A stretch of 64,000 nucleotides of DNA from Symmetrospora coprosmae (taxonomy: Eukaryota; Basidiomycota; Cystobasidiomycetes; Symmetrosporaceae), in the NCBI GenBank assembly GCA_008802785.1, contig VUYT01000022.1, forward strand, positions 124,001 through 188,000, in the 5' to 3' direction. The position numbers were made by a program, and so were the translations under genes. Numbering within the stretch: the stretch's first letter is position 1; each line of letters starts with the position of its first letter. Shown in pieces: positions 57,037 through 64,000 of the stretch. A model generated the notes under the pieces. That model worked only from the letters and a program-made list of their open reading frames with translations, made no database searches and had not been told where the DNA came from.

Positions 57037-59231
57037 ATGGCCAGTCTGGCCCGCGCACGAGTGGCCGCCGTGCTGCGCCTGGCGCTGACGCTCGACAATG
57101 TAAAGACGGTGAGCTGACCGGAAAGCAAGGCACAGGAAGCTCATTGCTGCTAATACCTCACCGTCTCTGCCTCCGCAGGTTGTCTTCTGGTACCTCGTTT
57201 ACAGCCACGCTATCTCAGGCTGGCGGACCCTCCGAGCTCGTGGCGTTGTCGACACGGTGGCGTCCGTGTACCTTGCCGTCGTGCAGAAGGCATACAACCT
57301 CGTTCTGCGGACACCTCAAGGGCGCAAGAAGCTACGGGAGCAGCTCGCAGAGGCGCGCAGCGAGCTGAGGCAGAAACTCATTGGCGACAAGGAGGGCAAG
57401 GTCGCCGCCCTCCGCAGACACACCTCACTTCCGCAGCACGGACAGTCGCGGCAGGAGCTGCTCGACTACTTTGATGAGCTCGAGAAGATCAGCAAGACGG
57501 ACTGGGAGAGCGGGAGAGTGAGGTGGGTTCAATAGGCTCGTTTCGGAGAGGCATCGCTGCGAAACTGAGCTAGAATGCTCCCAAGCAGCGGGGCCGTCTA
57601 TCACGGACATACAGAGGGTGCACAGCTGGGGCAAGCTATCAACGATGGTGAGCGTGTCTGAGTGAGCGTTCCTGAGCCTCCGGAGCTGACGCGGGCTTCT
57701 CGCCCGACCTTTCAGCCATACAACGCTTTCTCCTTTCGAACCCATTGCATCCCGATGTCTTTCCCGGAGTCAGGAAGATGGAGGCTGAAGTCATCGCGAT
57801 GGTCTTGTCGCTCTTCAATGCCGACCCGGACGAGGGATGCGGAACGACTACCTCGGGCGGGACCGAGAGTATCGTCATGGCGTGCAAAGCGTACAGGGAC
57901 TGGGCTCGAGCAGAGCGTGGGGTCACGCAGCCGGAAATGTGAGTTCGCTTGCAGAGGAGGCGGTCGCAAGTCCGGTACGATGCACGTCGCATGGTCGGCC
58001 ACTAACTCGCAGGCGCCTGCCCTTTCGGTGGTCACGATACAGGATTGTTCCCGCCTCAGCCCATGCTGCATTCGACAAGGCTGCGCACTACTTCGGTATC
58101 AAGATTCACAAGATTCCCATCGACGAGATCTCCAGGAAGGTAGACCTGAGACGAGTCAAGCGTGCGATCAATCCAAATACGATCATGGTGAGGCGCATAC
58201 GATCGCCGTGAATTGGTCTCCTGCTTATACAGATGACCACCGCGATGTCAGCTCGTAGGCTCGGCACCGAACTTCCCCGATGGCATTGTCGACCCGATTC
58301 CGGAGCTCTCGATGCTGGCGCAGAAGTACAGGATCCCGCTGCATGTCGATTGCTGTCTCGGCTCTTTCATCGTGCCCTTCCTGGAGAAGGCGGGTTACAG
58401 CATTGGCGAGTTCGACTTCCGGCTGAAAGGTGTGACGAGCATCAGCTGTGACACGCACAAATGTGAGTGACGGCCAGGCTGGGCTATACGTAATATTCGG
58501 CTCGCGTGCTGCTAATGATCGATCTGCTTCTCTGTACACCCGCAGATGGCTTCGCGCCGAAGGGCTCGTCAATCATCATGTATTCGAACCGGAAGTGGCG
58601 CTCGTACCAGTTCTTTGTCTCGACGGACTGGCAAGGCGGCGTGTATCCCTCTCCGTCGCTGGCGGGCTCTCGACCCGGCGCGCTCCTTGCGGGTGCGTGG
58701 GCGGCACTGCTGACTATGGGCCACGAAGGGTACCTTGCATCGTGCAAGGAGATCGTTGGCGCCGCTCGAAGCATCGAGAACCGTATACGGGCAGAGGTAC
58801 CAGAAGTCACGATTCTCGGCAAGCCCATGGTGACAGTCGTCGCGTTCAGAAGCGACACACTCGATATCTACGAAGTTGGAGACAAGATGAGCGAGAGAGG
58901 CTGGCATTGTGTGTCGTTTGACTCTTGCGCCTACGGGCGCCCGCCTGAAGCACAGCTAAACTTGCCTTCACTTTCCGTGCGGTATCTCGCAGTGAACGCA
59001 CTCCAGAACCCGCCCGCACTCCACATCTGCTGCACGCGTCTGACGGTCCCCGTAGTCGATGCGTTTATCGCCGACCTCAAGGGCGCAATCGAGGAGGCGA
59101 GAGCGCTGCCCTCAGGACAGGGCAAAGGCACAATGGTCCAGATCTACGGTCTGGGCAAGTCCACCGTGTCGGGTCCATTCATCGTTGATCAATTCGCAAA
59201 GCTGTATCTCGACGTGCTGTACGATGTTTGA
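57037..59231 (+). CDS. DPL1: Sphingosine-1-phosphate lyase
   Basis: This ER membrane PLP enzyme splits phosphorylated sphingoid bases. Eight exons (57037-57108, 57179-57522, 57589-57647, 57716-57938, 58043-58187, 58252-58462, 58546-58908, 58993-59231) close in phase to 551 aa. A lumenal/transmembrane N-terminus ([15 protein letters not shown]) leads to [46 protein letters not shown], the PLP lysine in [30 protein letters not shown] and GWHLNALQNP. The last intron (58909-58992) is 84 nt, in frame and stop-free; reading through it would insert 28 residues into a conserved loop. Confidence 0.95.
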
Positions 59232-59425
59232 GTGCTTACATGCTGCAATGAAGGACATGCTACGAATCAACAGGCTAGGCGATACATATTCCTCAAGGCG
59301 ACATGGGTTAGAGGGGCGACCATCGAGGCCGGATAGGGATACATACGCTAGGCGGTCGGATATGAAACAGGATGGCACGAGTAGCCGGGCTATGGACAAG
59401 CGGACACTGGGAGGTCGGGAGGTGG

Positions 59426-61298
59426 TCACTCCTCCGAGAACCACGGATGTGTCTGGATCTCGGCGATGTTGAGGCGAGAATCCGGGTGCAGACAGAGGCA
59501 GCCCATCATGAGCGAGAAGGCGTTTTTGGAGAGCGGCACGGCAGGGATGGCAATTTGGGCTGTGGAAGAGCCGCTTGTCAGCGCGCACTGGGCATGATGG
59601 GCACCCGACCCGAGATACTCACCCTTCTTGGCAGAATCAGAGTCGGGGAAAGGAGTCTTGCCAGTCAATAGCACGGACAGGATGCAGCCAAGGGCCCAGA
59701 CCTCAGCGTGCGGTGCTCGGTAGACCTCGCCGCGCAGAATCTCGGGGCTGGCGAAGTTGACAGTCTGCGGGTGGGGACGTGTCAGATGAGTATTCAATAC
59801 CTTGTGAGCATAGTGATTGTCGGTCACTCACGCCTCGGAACTTCTCCTGATACGGTGCAGGGTGGTTCGGATCGAGCAGGAGTGCCGAGCCAAAATCGAT
59901 GAGCTTTACCCGGAAGCTGGCGTCAATGACAATGTTCTCGTCCTGAACAAGCCCGCGTTCTTTAGCATCCTCTCTTAGACAGCTCTCTGCCCTTTGGATG
60001 ACACGGAACCCACCTTCAGGTCGCAATGCACGATCCCTCGAGCATGTAGGTAGTGTACGCTGTCTACGATCTGCTTGAAGACGTACTTTGCTCGATGTTC
60101 TGGCAGGTACTCGTGCCTTTCGAGGCATTCAAACAAGTCGCAAGATGCCCGCCGCAGCGGAAGCGGCCGGGGTGGCGGAGACAGCGTTGGCATGGAATCC
60201 CGGCGGGGCAGATTGGCGGGAGAGACAAGCTTGCCCATCTGTCGGGTGGCCACGACACGCTGAAGGATGTTTGTCGCCTGAGGTGGCGGCGTAGGTGGGA
60301 CGAGGGACTCAAAATTCCAAGGAGAGCCAAAGTACTCCATGAGCTGTGAGCAGCAGGTAGGAGAAATTGAGCATTGATTGACGAGGTGGCATAGACCTTG
60401 GAAAGTGGCTCACAAGATAGACGAAGTGGTGGTCCTCGAACAAGTCCTCAAACGCCACAATGCCTGGATGTTGCATGATCTTGAGCACGTACGCCTCCTT
60501 GGGCACCTGGTAGCACAGCTCGGGCTCGGCCTCATCCCAGCCACGGACAGGCACCCAGCTCTCCTTTGGCATCTTGTGCTTCCACATGAGCTTGATGGCC
60601 ACCTGGTATCCGTCCTCTCTGCGGATGGCGCGTACGACGACGCCAAAGCCGCCAGAGCCGAGCTCCTCAACAACCTCGTACATCGAGACAAGGAGCTCGG
60701 GCAATCGGAAGCCGGCAGCGAGAATGCCCGTCAAACTGTTGTCCTTGACGGTTCTGGGGTCGAGTGTGGCTGCTGGCACGACAGGGCTGGTGCGAATGGT
60801 CGGCACCGAGTGCAGGTACACCTGGCGAGGCGCTTCCAGGAGAACCTGCGCGAATGACACGTCGGGTTGACTGCCCGAGTGGGATGGAGATGAAGAGCAA
60901 GACGAGCTCGGAGGTGAGAGAGGTGCAGCGGCAGGTGCGAGGGCTCTCGGCAGGTCGCGCAGTGGCGGAAGCTGGCAGTCGTCCGGTGGAGGTGTGAGCG
61001 GGCAGCACTCCTTGAACTGGGTGAGCGGGCTGAGCTCGGGCGTGGACGGGGTGCGGGGTCTCCACGAGATGGTGGAGAAGTTGACACCGCTGCTGCCGCC
61101 CTGTCCGCTGCCTACGGTTCCAGGCGAGATGGGCGAAGGGGGCAGCACGAGCTTCGGGCTGACCCGAGGCAGCTTGAGGTGGAATGCGTCCATGATGGCG
61201 GAGCGACGCGAGCCTGCTCCCTCGGGAAGGGCTTCACTCGAGCTGAACGGGCGTTTTGAGCTGGCGGCGGACCGCTTGTTCGTCTTTGGGCGCGCCAT
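59426..61298 (-). CDS. Ser/Thr protein kinase, PAS-kinase-like catalytic domain, HCD variant
   Basis: Five exons (61298-60414, 60343-60014, 59942-59832, 59764-59623, 59559-59426) close in phase to about 533 aa. The first 205 residues are Ser/Pro-rich. The kinase domain follows: GSGGFGVV (glycine loop), VAIKLM (ATP lysine), HPGIVAFEDLFED, LLMEYFG, a 45-residue proline-rich insert, DLFECLERHEYLPE, GIVHCDLKDENIVID, KLIDFGSA and SPEILRG. DLFEC, DLKDEN and IDFGSA are closest to PAS kinases (Psk1/PASK), but no PAS domain was seen. Cys stands in place of Arg in the HRD motif, with Asp, Lys and Asn kept. It may therefore be active without activation-loop phosphorylation; that is inference. Confidence 0.85.
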
Positions 61299-62340
61299 GC
61301 TGGGAGAGGTCGCGCGAAAGGTGGGCAGCGAAGTGCAAGGCCTTAAGCGCGTCGGACAAGAGAAAGCACTGAGATGCGATGGGAGGAGGAGAGTGACTGC
61401 TCAGGGAGGTAGAGGAGCGCCTGAGCCGTGTGGAAGGAGAGAGGGGGTGGGTTGAGCCAGCTACAAACCCTTCAGGGCGTCAGCGCGTCGAACGACGATA
61501 GCGCACACGTCGAGAATGCGCTTAAGTCCAGACACTCATGCGCTCGCTGGTGGACCTCCTTTGCCCCTGCCCCTGGTGGGAGGGGGGTCTTCGGGATTGC
61601 CCCGTGAGCGCCGTGAGCGCGTTCGCAGATTAGACGATTTCAGTCTGAACGAGACGCGGCCCGGGTGGAGTCCTGCAACGCATGCATTGATGCGACTGAA
61701 CTGCAGCAGCAAAATTTAAAGGAAACGAGACTCCCTGCTCTGTGGGTCGCTTGCAAATTGATTTCACGCCGATCAGCTGAAGGTGTGCAGGAGGAGCCCA
61801 GGAGGCGGCATTCCTCAAAAATCCCAGCTCAATCCGCCACCACCGTGCATGACAGCTTCTCCACAACTGCCACGGTGCAGCTGCAGGATGTCATCCTGGA
61901 GCGATGATGCGCAGGAGCTCTTTGGATATCCAGTACTTGCGATCCCTGGACAGTCCAGACGCACATACACCCCTCCGACCCGAGCGACAGACAGAGCCTC
62001 GAGCCTGAGGGACGCGCGCGCAAGTGAATGAGAGATGTCCGTGTGCACAACGCCAGATGGAGGGCAGCCGGACTTCGGGTGCTAGCCATGCTCCCCCTAC
62101 ACTCCTTCGACGCCTGATGTTCCTTTCATAGGGAGACGGCCAGCCGGGCCGGAGCTCGCGCACACAAAGGCGTATCCCCGGTGTAGACGTGCTCACTTGG
62201 CTGGTCTGCATCACGTACATCACGGTGTCGTGCGCGCTGCCCGCCTCCCTCTTCCTCCTGTGCATCAGATCTAGCACAGCAGCACAGCGGACCCGGCGTT
62301 CAGCAAACCCGTGCACTTGTAAGACACGTCGTCAGCAGTC
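61299..62340. other. Divergent interval, kinase / CFEM-like gene
   Basis: This 1.04-kb stretch separates divergent starts. Short open frames occur on both strands (for example 61891-62316 minus) without family likeness. It must contain both promoters. I see no RNA gene or repeat. Confidence 0.5.
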
Positions 62341-63141
62341 ATGAAGCTTACCACCGCGACCCTGTCCGCGACTCTGGCAGCCGCTTTTGGACTCCTTTCA
62401 GCGGCATCATCCGCCTACGCGCAGCGTTTCAAGCTGCCCGCTTGTGCCAATGCCTGTGTCGCCCTCAACCCAAGTGAGCATTAATAGCCAACTGTCAAGG
62501 TGATTTCGGCATGTCGCTGATATCTGTTGGGCGGATCTACAGCCTGCGACACCACGGGCACGTTCTGTAATTCAGTCTGCTTCGGACCTTGCCTGCAGCA
62601 AGGGTGTCGCACGGGCGCAGATCAGCAGCGCCTGATTTCAGCTTGCGCAAAGCCGTTCGAGAGCAGCCTGATTGCACCCGCTGCAACAAGCACCCCGGCA
62701 ACGGCAGTGACCACGACCAGGCGACCAGCTCAGACTCCCTCGAGTCCGGCTGCCGCTGACTCTGCGACTCTTGGTGAGCTGACCGCGGCCTGCACAAGGT
62801 AGGGGAAGCCTCGTCCCGTGCCTGACGCGACCACTTGTTACGTTGCAGGCACCGGAGATGACGGAGCGGGGGATGCGTCAAGTGTCGGCAGCCTTGAGCC
62901 GTCAGCGTCAACGGGGACCAAGGCTCTCAGCCAGCCCATGAACACCATCCCCATCAATGGCACCAGCAAGAACAGCTCGTCGACGATGCCGCAGTCCAAC
63001 TCGACCTCGACCAACAGCACAGGGGAGAGTGGGGAGGCGGAGGACACTCCGGCTTCGGATAGCGGTGCTGGACGGGTCATTGCGGGCGCCTTTTCCATCG
63101 GGCTGGCCTTTGCATTCGTTGGCCTCATTCTGCTCATCTGA
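62341..63141 (+). CDS. CFEM-like cysteine-rich GPI-anchored surface protein
   Basis: This is a predicted secreted, GPI-anchored wall or membrane protein. Three exons (62341-62473, 62543-62773, 62849-63141) join in phase to 218 aa. A signal peptide (about residues 1-27) is followed by an eight-cysteine module: CANAC, CDTTGTFC, NSVC, FGPC, LQQGC and a last Cys after about 12 residues. This resembles CFEM modules (haem/iron binding or surface sensing in fungi), though the spacing is not exact. A Ser/Thr/Asn-rich stalk of 110 residues follows. The C-terminus is a hydrophobic run (GAFSIGLAFAFVGLILLI) ending with no charged tail, typical of a GPI signal. Confidence 0.75.
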
Positions 63142-63325
63142 CGAGCGCGAACCGCAGAGCACCGTCTCTCATTCATGTCGATATTTCGTAGTCTGCTTGA
63201 AGTGGGCGTCGTCCCTCGTTACTGCTGCTACAGTCCTCTGGCTCGAGATTGCGAGAGTCCATGTTGCCCTCCTTCCGCTCGCTTGCCCCGTGCACAGTGC
63301 AGGCAGCACTACTGCGCTCACTTGG

Positions 63326-64000
63326 ATGGAAGAGGGCAGCAGCAGCAGGGAGGACAGCCACGTCAGTGTGGCCCACCCTGTCCTCTCGAGCTACTATAAG
63401 CACGTCCTGTCCCTCGGCGAATATCTGGCTGCTTGTCGCATCGGTACGCGCCAGCAGGAGCAGCAGGAGAACGACGCGCTGCAAGAGGCGCAGGATGAGG
63501 AGGATGGTGACCTCGCTGCCTTTCTGAGCGGGACGCGCGTGGCCTGGAACGATGAGGGCACGAGCAGCCCACGACCGCTCCACTATGTGGAACCGCAGGA
63601 GAGCGTCAGAGACCATCTGGAGCGAGTCCAGCTTGAAGTCCTCAAGCTCGAAGCCGCTGCGGCGCGGTCAGCCAGAGCCGTGCCGCTTGTCGCGTCGACC
63701 AGACCTGGCGGCCCGTCGCTGTGGAAGCCGCAAGCCTCATGCAACATCATCGCGTCCGGGTACGCTCTGGTACGTCGGGTTCACAGCCATGTCCACATGT
63801 TCGCCGCTCTCACTTATGCGCTTGAAAGTCCATGGGAGACGCGCTCGTGGCAAAACGGATCAACAGCAGCATCACCGAAATGATCCTCAATCCAGTATGG
63901 CACGACCTCCTCGTCAGGTGCCTGCTCTGTCTCTCTGCATCCTCGTCTCTGGCTGCGGCCTCTAACGGCGTCATGAACTCTCTGCTCCCTTTCGTCCAGA
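63326..64000 (+). CDS. Uncharacterised protein, 5' part only
   Basis: The gene runs off the right edge. Exon 1 (63326-63769) encodes a helical, acidic N-terminus (HPVLSSYYKHVLSLGEYLAA) and a Gln/Glu-rich stretch. Exon 2 (63829-63917) gives ALVAKRINSSITEMILNPVW. An intron from 63918 would end with CGTCCAG at 63999, so a third exon starts at 64000. Phases agree at each join. The pattern suggests an alpha-helical repeat protein, but I do not recognise it. The start is the first ATG in the frame after the upstream gene. Confidence 0.5.

Overview
The window is nuclear DNA of a basidiomycete fungus, probably a smut relative (Ustilaginomycotina); that placement is inferred from style, not tested. 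It is GC-rich and gene-dense on both strands. Most genes are split by many introns of about 50-120 bp with GTGAGT or GTGCGT donors and YAG acceptors. Exon joins below were chosen so that phases close and family motifs are restored. I recognised no transposon, virus-like element, CRISPR array or intact rRNA or tRNA gene.

Layout. 1-8.3 kb: edge-truncated ATP synthase gamma (-), eIF2 beta (-), an Sld7-like protein (+) and a siderophore-type MFS transporter (+). 8.3-10.1 kb: a gene-poor stretch with a broken tRNA-Ile. 10.1-21 kb: muskelin (-), a universal stress protein (-), an SDR reductase (+), an ECM14-like pseudo-carboxypeptidase (-), prefoldin 4 (+) and an unknown protein (-). 21.4-35.6 kb, all plus strand: a large disordered protein, an ASH1/SET2-type SET methyltransferase, a secreted GtaA-type glutaminase, a MetE/UROD-like enzyme and a Zn2Cys6-PAS transcription factor. 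36-48.1 kb: a 12-KH vigilin/Scp160 (-), TIM17 (+) and a Drs2-type flippase (+). 48.4-52.3 kb: two diverged paralogues of an unknown family (-) with a possible remnant of a third between them. 52.8-61.3 kb: ornithine carbamoyltransferase (-), queuine tRNA-ribosyltransferase (+), sphingosine-1-phosphate lyase (+) and a PAS-kinase-like kinase with HCD in place of HRD (-). 62.3-64 kb: a CFEM-like GPI protein (+) and an unknown gene running off the right edge.

Most genes are conserved single-copy housekeeping functions: translation (eIF2 beta, vigilin, QTRT1), mitochondria (ATP3, TIM17, ARG3), membranes (flippase, DPL1), protein folding and degradation (prefoldin, muskelin). The lineage-specific material is the paralogue cluster at 48.4-52.3 kb, the two unknown proteins at 19.5-25.1 kb, and the secreted or surface proteins. 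Unusual features are the 7-nt and 11-nt microexons, the pseudo-protease, the HCD kinase, CAG runs just upstream of two start codons, and the paralogue family.
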